DNA of 5,298 nucleotides from Oscillospiraceae bacterium (GTDB taxonomy: Bacteria; Bacillota; Clostridia; Oscillospirales; Oscillospiraceae): the NCBI GenBank assembly GCA_016296045.1, contig JAEDKB010000136.1:1-5298 (forward strand), given 5' to 3'. Both the position numbers and the translations under genes were made by a program. This document shows, in pieces, positions 1-5,298 of the stretch (its first letter is position 1; every line of letters begins with the position of its first letter). The notes beneath the pieces are model-generated. The model ran no database searches. It saw nothing but the letters and a program-made list of their open reading frames with translations, and had not been told where the DNA came from.

Positions 1-1124
1 AGGCGCAGCGCATCCGCCAGCGCACGATGTATGACATTGAAATGCTGCAGGAGATTGGATTTTGCAGCGGCATTGAGAACTATTCCCGCATCATCACGGG
101 TCGTGCGCCGGGCACGCCGCCGATGACGCTGATGGATTATTTCCCTGACGATTTTCTGCTGTTTGTAGATGAAAGCCATGTTACGCTGCCGCAGGTGCGC
201 GCAATGTATGCAGGCGATCGCAGCCGCAAGGAAAGTCTTGTGAATTACGGCTTCCGTCTGCCCAGTGCGTTTGATAACCGTCCCTTGACGTTTCCGGAAT
301 TTGAAAACAAGATCAAGCAGGCGGTTTATGTTTCGGCAACACCGGCCGAATTCGAGCGCAGCCGTGCCGGACAAATTGCCGAGCAGGTGATCCGACCGAC
401 CGGACTGCTGGATCCGGAAATATTCGTTCGACCCATTGAGGGACAAATTGACGATCTGATCGGCGAATGCAACCGTGTGGTTGAGCGCAAGGAACGAGTT
501 CTTGTAACAACGCTGACCAAAAAGATGGCGGAGGATCTGACAAGCTATTTGCAGCAGGCGGGAATTCGGGTACGCTATATGCATTCCGATGTTGCCGCGC
601 TGGAACGGGTGGAGATTCTGCGCGATCTGCGAATGGCAAAATTTGATGTTCTGGTCGGAATCAATCTTCTGCGTGAGGGTCTGGATCTGCCGGAGGTTTC
701 TTTGGTCGCAATCCTCGATGCCGATAAGGAAGGCTTTCTGCGAAGCGAAACCAGCCTGATCCAGACAATCGGACGTGCAGCCCGAAATGCGGAGGGCAGG
801 GTTATTATGTATGCCGATCAGATTACGGCGGCCATGCGTGCTGCCATTGACGAGACAAATCGCCGCCGCGGAATTCAGAATGCCTATAATCAGGCGCATG
901 GGATTGTTCCGAAAACGATCGTCAAGGATGTGCGCGAGCTGATTGAGATCACGCAGTCCGAAGCGGATTCAGCCCGTGCGGACGGCGTGAAGATGACGAA
1001 GGCGGAACGTGAACGCGAAATTGCGCGGCTGGAAAAGGAAATGAAGGCTGCCGCTCGGATGATGGAGTATGAATATGCTGCCGTCCTGCGCGACCGTATC
1101 ATCGAGCTTCGCGGAAAAAAATAA
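1..1124 (+). CDS. uvrB: UvrABC system protein B (excinuclease ABC subunit B), C-terminal part; 5' end outside window
   Basis: UvrB is the damage-verifying DNA helicase-like subunit of nucleotide excision repair. It is loaded on DNA by UvrA and recruits UvrC for incision, in the cytoplasm. The reading frame is open from base 3, so the gene starts upstream; 373 codons are visible of a family that is usually about 660 residues. The ATG at base 27 is internal. Superfamily 2 motifs appear in order: the DESH Walker B box (bases 168-179), YVSATP motif III (327-344), motif IV around [14 protein letters not shown] (498-539), motif [15 protein letters not shown] (657-698) and motif [11 protein letters not shown] (762-788). 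The last 36 residues (1005-1112) form the charged coiled-coil UVR motif that binds UvrC. The Walker A motif and beta-hairpin lie off the window. No frameshift or missing motif is seen in the visible part. A strong terminator follows at once, so this is the last gene of its transcript. Confidence 0.97.
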   Translation, partial: AQRIRQRTMYDIEMLQEIGFCSGIENYSRIITGRAPGTPPMTLMDYFPDDFLLFVDESHVTLPQVRAMYAGDRSRKESLVNYGFRLPSAFDNRPLTFPEFENKIKQAVYVSATPAEFERSRAGQIAEQVIRPTGLLDPEIFVRPIEGQIDDLIGECNRVVERKERVLVTTLTKKMAEDLTSYLQQAGIRVRYMHSDVAALERVEILRDLRMAKFDVLVGINLLREGLDLPEVSLVAILDADKEGFLRSETSLIQTIGRAARNAEGRVIMYADQITAAMRAAIDETNRRRGIQNAYNQAHGIVPKTIVKDVRELIEITQSEADSARADGVKMTKAEREREIARLEKEMKAAARMMEYEYAAVLRDRIIELRGKK

Positions 1125-1169
1125 CCAAAAAGGGAACTGCCGCATAAAAAGGCAGTTCCCTTTTTGGTT
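1123..1169. terminator. Bidirectional intrinsic terminator between uvrB and the convergent minus-strand gene
   Basis: A perfect 19-bp inverted repeat has its left arm at 1123-1141 and its right arm at 1151-1169, around a 9-nt loop (gcataaaaa). The core is a GC-rich stem (GGGAACTGCC) flanked by five A's and five T's. The plus-strand copy therefore ends in TTTTT, giving a rho-independent terminator for uvrB. Read on the minus strand, the stem is followed by a run of seven T's (complement of 1115-1121), so it can also stop transcripts from the 1354-2376 gene. The uvrB stop codon TAA (1122-1124) is partly inside the left arm, so the hairpin begins at the end of translation. Confidence 0.92.
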
Positions 1170-1353
1170 GCATACACTGCTCCTGCATACAGGAACAATC
1201 AATTACATATCAGGATGTTTGCGCGGTACTTTGTATATGTCATCCTGAGCCGTTTTGCGGCGAAGGATCTTTGCGTTATCGACACCGAAAGGATTCTTCG
1301 GTTGCGCTGCGACCTCAGAATGACGTGGCGGGCATTTGTGCGCGGAATCTTTT
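1170..1353. other. Gene-free spacer between the terminator and the convergent minus-strand gene
   Basis: About 180 bases separate the terminator from the stop codon of the YcxB-like gene. Apart from the inverted-repeat element at 1239-1324, only a weak 5-bp hairpin (TCCTG-cata-CAGGA, 1181-1194) is visible. The open frames crossing this stretch have no ribosome binding site and no recognisable protein sequence. No tRNA or other known RNA fold was recognised. Confidence 0.7.
1239..1324. repeat. Imperfect inverted-repeat element (GTCATCCTGAG ... CTCAGAATGAC), probable dispersed intergenic repeat
   Basis: The outer ends are GTCATCCTGAG (1239-1249) and CTCAGAATGAC (1314-1324), complementary at 10 of 11 positions. 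A second inner pair is CGAAGGATC (1261-1269) and GGATTCTTCG (1291-1300), complementary apart from one substitution when aligned as CGAAGGATC against CGAAGAATC. The segments between outer and inner arms (1250-1260 and 1301-1313) match poorly, so the folded form would be two stems separated by an internal bulge. The motif family 'GTCATTCTGAG...CGAAGAATC' is one I remember as recurrent in intergenic DNA of many bacteria; only this one copy is in the window. It lies between two convergent genes, where such palindromic repeats are often tolerated. It has no coding capacity. It could act in RNA as a stem-loop at the 3' end of the minus-strand transcript. Confidence 0.6.
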
Positions 1354-2376
1354 TTATTCTGCGATTTCAATTGTTTTCGCCCATTTAAGGAACTGAGGCT
1401 CGTATTCATCCTTTTCAGAGCCGGCACAATAGAATTCCGTTATCCAAAAGGTGTCGCCGGACTTTGTAATCGCATCGCAATAGAAATAAGAAAAATCATT
1501 ATATTCCTCGGTATAGGTCAGACAAATTGTACCGTTTTCCAATGTTGTGGTTGTGTAATCGACAATGCTGTAATCGTAAACAAAATTGTCCACATAATCC
1601 TCAAGCGTTTCTATGTTGTAAATACCATAGGAATGAAGATCCTTTTGCGATTCGGAATAGGTATAGACCGTAACGTCGTCTGAATATGCCGTAAAGTGAT
1701 AATTCTCGTCTTCGTATACTTCGAAATAAGCGGGCAGACAGATATGATAGGGGGTTCTGTCGTAGCGTACGAGTCTGGAGTTCCAGGCTTTGTTTAGGAA
1801 CAGACTGCCGACCATAGCAAGGACAAAGGCCACGCCCAGTACGATGCCCCATATACGCTGTTTCCCGGACGGCTGCACGCGGCGAACCGGACCGATTTTT
1901 CTTGTGAGGAATTCGCGGAAGTCATCAACTGTTCCCTCCGTAAAACAGTCCTTCGGTACGACCACTGCGGAGGCTCTGGACACATACAGAGCGAAGATGT
2001 TCGGCCCTTCCATGACATCCAGAAAGCCGTCATAGCGGCTTGTGCCGCTGGAAATATCGGATTCTGAAATAAAGTAATCCTCGGTAAAGGTCAGACGGAC
2101 GGGGATGTTATGCGCTTTTTTGTTCGCGTTGTGGTAGGAGAGACTGCCGTAATACAGATCGGCAAACAGCCAGTAAAAATAGTAAAGAACCGTACTAAAG
2201 AGCAGGAACTTATTGATATGTGCAGTAAACAAGGCAGTGCAGATAAGCAGAAGCATCAAAAGAATAATCAAAACCAGACGGATTATCCATGATTTTCTGC
2301 GTTTTATATGCAGATAACCGAACTCACGGTGGTGCTTTTTGTTCATGGTCAGTTCGACGGTAAATTGCTGTTCCAT
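1354..2376 (-). CDS. Membrane protein: YcxB-like domain plus tyrosine-rich extracellular C-terminal domain (340 aa)
   Basis: Function unknown. The start chosen is the ATG at 2376, not the in-frame ATG at 2439: AAAGGAG sits 7 nt upstream, and MEQQFTVELT resembles YcxB-family N-termini. Layout: short basic N-terminus (KRRK at 25-28), TM1 about 31-51, TM2 about 56-76, YcxB-like region about 92-162 (LTFTEDYFISES ... VVVPKDCF ... FREFLTRKIG), a basic stretch (RR, K, R at 165-174), TM3 about 175-194, then about 145 residues of external domain. The positive-inside rule puts the N-terminus and YcxB-like part in the cytosol and the C-terminus outside. The C-terminal part begins with a CLPAYFEVYEDENY segment and ends with FLKWAKTIEI, a pattern reminiscent of PsbP/DcrB-like envelope domains. 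It is rich in Tyr (19 between 205 and 325) and acidic residues. The family call is fairly firm for the middle and tentative for the C-terminus. It is the third minus-strand gene, 103 nt after the YdcF gene. Confidence 0.85.
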   Translation of the reverse strand: MEQQFTVELTMNKKHHREFGYLHIKRRKSWIIRLVLIILLMLLLICTALFTAHINKFLLFSTVLYYFYWLFADLYYGSLSYHNANKKAHNIPVRLTFTEDYFISESDISSGTSRYDGFLDVMEGPNIFALYVSRASAVVVPKDCFTEGTVDDFREFLTRKIGPVRRVQPSGKQRIWGIVLGVAFVLAMVGSLFLNKAWNSRLVRYDRTPYHICLPAYFEVYEDENYHFTAYSDDVTVYTYSESQKDLHSYGIYNIETLEDYVDNFVYDYSIVDYTTTTLENGTICLTYTEEYNDFSYFYCDAITKSGDTFWITEFYCAGSEKDEYEPQFLKWAKTIEIAE

Positions 2377-2383
2377 CCTCTGA

Positions 2384-2390
2384 CTCCTTT
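2384..2390 (-). promoter_or_regulatory. Ribosome binding site AAAGGAG of the YcxB-like gene
   Basis: The complement reads AAAGGAG, 7 nt before the ATG at 2376. The alternative in-frame ATG at 2439 has no comparable purine box in front of it. This decides the start and shortens the protein from 361 to 340 residues. Confidence 0.85.
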
Positions 2391-2409
2391 CAAATTGTTT
2401 TTCAATTTG
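2391..2409. repeat. Perfect 7-bp palindrome CAAATTG-N5-CAATTTG upstream of the YcxB-like gene
   Basis: CAAATTG (2391-2397) and CAATTTG (2403-2409) are exact reverse complements separated by five T's. The element directly abuts the Shine-Dalgarno box (2384-2390). If the candidate promoter at 2411-2439 is real, the palindrome covers the expected transcription start and would suit a dimeric repressor. If transcription instead comes from further upstream, it would form a small AT-rich hairpin next to the ribosome binding site. Neither use is demonstrated by the sequence. Confidence 0.5.
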
Positions 2410-2410
2410 T

Positions 2411-2439
2411 AGAATATGACATTGTGCGATGAATTGCAA
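2411..2439 (-). promoter_or_regulatory. Candidate sigma-A promoter for the YcxB-like gene
   Basis: On the minus strand TTGCAA (2439-2434) and TATTCT (2416-2411) are spaced by exactly 17 bp; each matches the consensus at 4 of 6 positions. It would start transcription a few bases before the ribosome binding site, giving a very short leader. A closer -10 match, TATAAT, lies at 2459-2454 but has no convincing -35 element at 16-18 bp. No terminator is seen between the YdcF stop and this gene, so readthrough from the upstream genes is also possible. Confidence 0.35.
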
Positions 2440-2479
2440 GCACTTTTGGGTGAATTATACAAGAGCAAACAGCGGTATT

Positions 2480-3229
2480 TTATTGGAAAATCAGTATGTA
2501 CCAAACACCGAAGATTTCGCGCAGGAGCATATTACAGTAGAAAATAGGGTAGCTGACCTTGGCCGGAACGCCCTGCATTTCCAAGCCCTCTTGCTGCGCC
2601 AGAAGGGAGGCACGGAACAGGTGATAAGAGCTGGACAGAACGGCACATTTTGTCGGACGTACGCCTGTTTCCGCTTCGATCAGGTCGAGTGAAAACCGAA
2701 TATTTTCTACGGTAGAGGTTGCCCGATCCTCTATGCGAAGTTGCTCGGCGGGGATGCCCTTTTCCGTCAGCCAGTTGAACATACAGACAGCCTCGCTGAT
2801 GCTCTCATGCTCGCCCTGCCCTCCGGACAGAATTGCGATGGTATTCGGATGCTGCTTCAGGTATTCTTCTGTTGCGGTCAGCCGTTCCCGAAGAGAGCGG
2901 CTCGGAGCGGTTCCGTTGACACCGGCACCCAGAACAATCAGATAGTCCGATTCAGCGTCCTGCGTACCGCTTCCGGCGCGGACGATCATAAATCCGATGA
3001 CAGCGGAGGTAAGAAGGACCGCAATCAGAAGAATCCAGAGTGCCGCATGCACGAGGCGCATCAGCCGCGGAAGACGTTTTTTCAACACATTGATGAAACC
3101 GAACAGGAAGAACAGCGCACCCACGCCAAACAGAACGAGTCCGCTGAAGCCGTAGCCGTAGACGAACAGGTATATTACAATTCCGATTACTGCCAAAACC
3201 AACGCAGGCAGCCAATATCTCTTTTTCAT
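2480..3229 (-). CDS. YdcF/DUF218 family membrane protein (ElyC/SanA-like), 249 aa
   Basis: DUF218 proteins such as E. coli ElyC, SanA and YdcF are mostly linked to the cell envelope; their biochemical activity is poorly known. Three N-terminal membrane segments are visible at about 7-23, 28-47 and 61-83, separated by a basic loop (KKRLPR, 50-55). This places the N-terminus inside and the DUF218 domain (about 95-240) outside. Family signatures are present: DYLIVLGAGVNG (95-106) with SLRERL (112-117), LSGGQGEHESISEA (134-147), the ED-ATSTVEN box (167-176) and LSSSYHLFRA (198-207). Length suits the three-TM Firmicutes form. The ATG overlaps the stop of the M42 gene (TGATG) and has its own AAAGGG box 11 nt upstream, so the two are probably translationally coupled. 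No terminator follows the TAA stop. Confident on family, not on substrate. Confidence 0.93.
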   Translation of the reverse strand: MKKRYWLPALVLAVIGIVIYLFVYGYGFSGLVLFGVGALFFLFGFINVLKKRLPRLMRLVHAALWILLIAVLLTSAVIGFMIVRAGSGTQDAESDYLIVLGAGVNGTAPSRSLRERLTATEEYLKQHPNTIAILSGGQGEHESISEAVCMFNWLTEKGIPAEQLRIEDRATSTVENIRFSLDLIEAETGVRPTKCAVLSSSYHLFRASLLAQQEGLEMQGVPAKVSYPIFYCNMLLREIFGVWYILIFQ

Positions 3230-4260
3230 CAGAAAAGATACCCTTTCAGCACTTTCAGCGTATTCTCAACGCCGTCCTTGTGACTGCGCTCATAGCCGTG
3301 CGAGGCGTAGACACCGGCACCGATCAGACCGTGGCGCAGATCATATCCTGCCGACAAGGTAGCCTCCACATCGGAGCCGTAGTGCGGATAAATGTCTACG
3401 GCATAATCCGCGTTTTCTTTCTTTGCGGCGGCGATCAGCTTCGTAACGACCTCGTAGGAGTACGGGCCGCCGGAATCCTTTGCGCAGATGGAAACCTGAC
3501 GCTCCGTACATTGCAGACCGTCACCCACGCAGCCCATATCTACGGAGATGGCCTCCGTTACGCCGGCAGGTACGCAGGCCGCTCCGCCGTGACCGACCTC
3601 CTCGTAGACGGTGATATGAGCATAAACCCGGCGCTGCGGGACGAGCTTTTCGTCGTGCAAATATTTGGCAAAGCCGAGCAGAATGCCGACGGAAAGCTTA
3701 TCGTCGAGGAAGCGGCTTTTGATATAGCCGGATTTGGTTACGCGGGTACGCGGCTCAAAGCAGACAAAATCACCGACGGAAATGCCGAGAGCCTTGACAT
3801 CTTCCGCATTTTCAACAATCTCATCGAGCAGAACCTCCACGGTTTCCCATTTCCGTGCGGTGGTAGCGTAGTCGCCGTTGACGTGGACAGAGGCGTTGCA
3901 AAGCTGCAGCGTACCTTCGTAGATGCCGTTAAATTTGGTAATGATGCGGCAATTTTCCGTTTCGGCATTGCTTGCGCACATACCGCCGACATTGACAATG
4001 CGAAGCCGTCCGTTGCTCTTAATTTCCGCAACCATGCCGCCGAGTGTATCTGCGTGCGCCTCCAGAAGCAATGCATCGTTTTCATCCTTGCCGCCCAGAT
4101 CAATCAGAATCCCGCCCTTAACGGTTCGGACTGCGGAAAAACCGAGTGCGGCAAATTCCTTCAGAACATAATCCTCCGCCGCACGGGTATAGCCTGTGGG
4201 ACTGTCGATGGCAAGCAGTTCTACTGCTTTTTCCACTGCAAAGTTTACATAATTCTTCAT
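3229..4260 (-). CDS. M42 family metallo-aminopeptidase (glutamyl/deblocking aminopeptidase-like), 343 aa
   Basis: M42 enzymes are dinuclear-metal (Zn/Co) aminopeptidases, usually cytosolic and often assembled as tetrahedral dodecamers. They trim short peptides; some members were first named endoglucanase M or FrvX. Conserved residues are present in order: H69 and D71 in EAHADTLGG, the metal-bridging Asp of FLDDK (186/187), the general base E220 and ligand E221 in VYEEVGHGG, D241 in SVDMG, and H321 in ASHGYERSH. The active site is therefore intact. No signal peptide is visible, and length is normal for the family. The N-terminal LLAIDSPTGYT (15-25) also matches. The ATG at 4260 has GAAAGGA 8 nt upstream. 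It is the first gene of the minus-strand operon and overlaps the YdcF gene by one base. Exact substrate preference cannot be read from sequence; misannotation as cellulase (endoglucanase) is a known risk for this family. Confidence 0.95.
   Translation of the reverse strand: MKNYVNFAVEKAVELLAIDSPTGYTRAAEDYVLKEFAALGFSAVRTVKGGILIDLGGKDENDALLLEAHADTLGGMVAEIKSNGRLRIVNVGGMCASNAETENCRIITKFNGIYEGTLQLCNASVHVNGDYATTARKWETVEVLLDEIVENAEDVKALGISVGDFVCFEPRTRVTKSGYIKSRFLDDKLSVGILLGFAKYLHDEKLVPQRRVYAHITVYEEVGHGGAACVPAGVTEAISVDMGCVGDGLQCTERQVSICAKDSGGPYSYEVVTKLIAAAKKENADYAVDIYPHYGSDVEATLSAGYDLRHGLIGAGVYASHGYERSHKDGVENTLKVLKGYLF
3241..3246 (-). promoter_or_regulatory. Ribosome binding site of the YdcF/DUF218 gene, inside the end of the M42 gene
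   Basis: The complement reads AAAGGG, ending 11 nt before the ATG at 3229. It lies within the last codons of the M42 coding sequence. The spacing is slightly long, which fits partial dependence on ribosomes terminating at the overlapping TGATG. Confidence 0.6.
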
Positions 4261-4268
4261 TTCTATCG

Positions 4269-4275
4269 TCCTTTC
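4269..4275 (-). promoter_or_regulatory. Ribosome binding site of the M42 aminopeptidase gene
   Basis: The complement reads GAAAGGA, 8 nt before the ATG at 4260. The spacing is optimal and supports this start. Confidence 0.85.
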
Positions 4276-4289
4276 GGATTGTTTTTTTA

Positions 4290-4318
4290 ATTATATCACA
4301 GAACAGAAAAAAAGAACA
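4290..4318 (-). promoter_or_regulatory. Extended -10 promoter for the M42-YdcF operon
   Basis: On the minus strand TGATATAAT (4298-4290) is a perfect extended -10 (TGnTATAAT). The hexamer 17 bp upstream (4318-4313, TGTTCT) is a poor -35 element, so recognition would depend on the extended -10. The start point would be near 4283, giving a leader of roughly 20-25 nt that contains only the ribosome binding site. The site lies directly after the thrS terminator, whose T-rich tail occupies the spacer region. Confidence 0.65.
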
Positions 4319-4360
4319 GCAAAAACCGCAGGTCGAGTTCATTCGACATGCGGTTTTTGC
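4319..4360 (-). terminator. Intrinsic terminator of thrS
   Basis: The inverted repeat is 12 perfect bp (4319-4330 with 4349-4360), one mismatch (4331/4348) and 5 more bp (4332-4336 with 4343-4347), around a 6-nt loop. On the minus strand the stem ends in GCGGTTTTTGC and is followed by TGTTC and a further T run. This is about 50 nt downstream of the thrS stop. The stem also ends in TTTTT on the plus strand, but no plus-strand gene is visible that would use it. Confidence 0.88.
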
Positions 4361-4411
4361 TATAAATGGTTATAGATTAGGATGTTTGAAGCCCTCAGGC
4401 ATCCGGTGCAA
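4361..4411. other. Short 3' untranslated stretch of thrS
   Basis: Between the thrS stop and its terminator there is a small potential stem (GGATG at 4380-4384 with CATCC at 4400-4404) and a short CTATA/TATAG repeat (4360-4374). Neither is strong enough to name as a functional element. Confidence 0.4.
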
Positions 4412-5298
4412 TCAAAAATCGCGGTTTTTCGTGGCGATTTCGGTCAGGCACTTTGCCATAAAATCATCCGGGCTCATCGCGCCGAGATCCACACCGCCGC
4501 GAGTACGGACGGAAACCGTGCCGTTTTCCATATCACGGTCACCGATGACAAGCATATACGGGATTTTTTGCAACTGCGCTTCGCGGATCTTATAGCCGAG
4601 CTTTTCCGAGCGCAGATCGCTTTCGGTGCGGATGCCCGCCGCGGACAGCTTCGCTTCCAGCTCCTTAGCATAGTCATGAGCACGATCCGTGATCGGCAGG
4701 ATACGAACCTGTGTGGGCATCATCCACAGCGGCAGAGCGCCGGCAAAGCGTTCAATCAGGTAAGCCAAGGTGCGCTCATAGCAGCCCAGAGAGGTACGAT
4801 GGATGATATACGGACGCTTTTTCTGTCCGTCCACATCGGTGTATTCCATGCCGAAGCGCTCTGCCAGAAGCATATCAACCTGAATGGTAACAATGGTATC
4901 TTCTTTGCCGAACACATTCTTATACTGAATGTCGAGCTTCGGACCGTAGAAGGCTGCTTCGTCAATGCCGATGGTATAATTGACGTTCAGATCGTCGAGG
5001 ATGGTCTTCATGGTTGCCTGTGCCAGTTCCCACTGCTCCGGCGTACCTTCGTACTTGTTGTTCGGATTTGCAGGATCCCACTGGGAGAAGCGGAAGGTGC
5101 AGTTTTCCAGCATGCCGACGGTGTCGAGGACATATTTTGCAAGCTCCAGACAGCCCTTAAATTCTTCCTCTAATTGTTCCGGACGCAAAATCAGATGACC
5201 TTCGGAAATGGTGAACTGGCGGACACGGATCAGACCGTGCATTTCGCCGGAATCCTCATTGCGGAAGAGGGTAGACGTCTCACCCAGACGCATGGGAA
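4412..5298 (-). CDS. thrS: Threonine--tRNA ligase (ThrRS), C-terminal half; 5' end outside window
   Basis: ThrRS is a class II synthetase that charges tRNA-Thr in the cytoplasm. The frame is open to the window edge, and the ATG at 5293 is internal to the catalytic domain. About 294 codons are visible of a family typically 580-640 residues long. Numbering from that Met: motif 2 lies in LFRNEDSGEMHGLIRVRQF (9-27), followed by FTISEGH with H33, the second zinc ligand by analogy with E. coli H385. AFYGPKLDIQ is at 114-123, motif 3 around IIHRTSLGCYERTLAYLIE (163-181) contains the third zinc-ligand His (H165) and the ATP-binding Arg (R174), and the anticodon-binding domain runs from about 190 to the end (MPTQVRILPI ... 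EKLGYKIREAQ ... MLVIGDRD). The usual FTQDDAH is replaced by FTISEGH, a variant I associate with clostridial ThrRS. Editing and N-terminal domains, and any upstream T-box, are off the window. Confidence 0.95.
   Translation of the reverse strand, partial: PMRLGETSTLFRNEDSGEMHGLIRVRQFTISEGHLILRPEQLEEEFKGCLELAKYVLDTVGMLENCTFRFSQWDPANPNNKYEGTPEQWELAQATMKTILDDLNVNYTIGIDEAAFYGPKLDIQYKNVFGKEDTIVTIQVDMLLAERFGMEYTDVDGQKKRPYIIHRTSLGCYERTLAYLIERFAGALPLWMMPTQVRILPITDRAHDYAKELEAKLSAAGIRTESDLRSEKLGYKIREAQLQKIPYMLVIGDRDMENGTVSVRTRGGVDLGAMSPDDFMAKCLTEIATKNRDF

Noticed and set aside
1217..1353. Similar strings flanking the inverted-repeat element (TTTGCGCGGTACTTT and TTTGTGCGCGGAATCTTT), considered as insertion-site duplications.
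   Set aside because: They match only with gaps and mismatches and do not directly abut the element ends, so chance similarity is as likely.
2377..2439. A 21-residue N-terminal extension of the YcxB-like protein using the ATG at 2439.
   Set aside because: It would place the strong AAAGGAG box and the palindrome inside the coding region. The extension is unlike YcxB N-termini, and its own ATG lacks a binding site.
1354..4260. The idea that the three minus-strand genes form a defence or toxin-antitoxin system.
   Set aside because: None of the three shows nuclease, NTPase, toxin or immunity motifs. They fit a peptidase and two envelope proteins better, and no mobile-element genes are nearby.
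3280..4290. A 336-codon open frame on the plus strand opposite the M42 gene.
   Set aside because: It begins at a GTG with no ribosome binding site and lies antisense to a gene with all M42 catalytic residues. Its composition looks like a mirrored coding frame, and it matches no family I recognise.
4380..4404. Small stem GGATG/CATCC just after the thrS stop, considered as a riboregulator or attenuator.
   Set aside because: Only five outer base pairs plus a weak inner pairing, with no known motif. It sits downstream of thrS, whereas T-box elements are upstream.
4382..5173. A 263-codon open frame on the plus strand opposite thrS.
   Set aside because: It is antisense to clear ThrRS coding sequence, has no upstream ribosome binding site, and shows no recognisable domain.

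Overview
The window reads as ordinary chromosome of a Gram-positive anaerobe, most likely a clostridial Firmicute (Oscillospiraceae/Ruminococcaceae-like). Three things support this: strong AAAGGA-type ribosome binding sites; a threonyl-tRNA synthetase tail of the variant type I associate with Clostridia (FTISEGH in place of FTQDDAH); and YcxB-like and YdcF-type membrane proteins, both common in that group. Base composition looks balanced, by eye only. Nothing indicates a phage, plasmid or CRISPR locus.

Layout: (1) 1-1124, plus strand: C-terminal part of uvrB (excinuclease ABC subunit B), with helicase motifs II-VI and the UvrC-binding UVR tail. It ends in a perfect 19-bp hairpin that contains the uvrB stop codon and can terminate transcription in both directions. 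(2) 1170-1353: a gene-free spacer holding an imperfect inverted-repeat element, with GTCATCCTGAG at one end and CTCAGAATGAC at the other. (3) 1354-4260, minus strand: three convergent genes. In transcription order they are an M42-family metallo-aminopeptidase, a YdcF/DUF218 membrane protein joined to it by a TGATG stop-start overlap, and, after a 103-nt gap, a three-TM protein combining a YcxB-like domain with an uncharacterised tyrosine-rich extracellular domain. (4) 4261-4411: spacer with an extended -10 promoter driving the M42 gene, placed directly against the terminator of the next gene. (5) 4412-5298, minus strand: the C-terminal half of thrS, running off the right edge.

Functionally, two housekeeping genes (DNA excision repair and tRNA-Thr charging) flank a small accessory operon. 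The M42 enzyme should be a cytosolic peptide-trimming enzyme. YdcF/DUF218 proteins are envelope-associated with poorly known chemistry. The YcxB-type protein looks like a membrane protein with one cytosolic and one external domain. I see no complete new system. The least explained items are the YcxB-like fusion protein, its start-site palindrome, the M42-YdcF coupling and the dispersed-repeat candidate.
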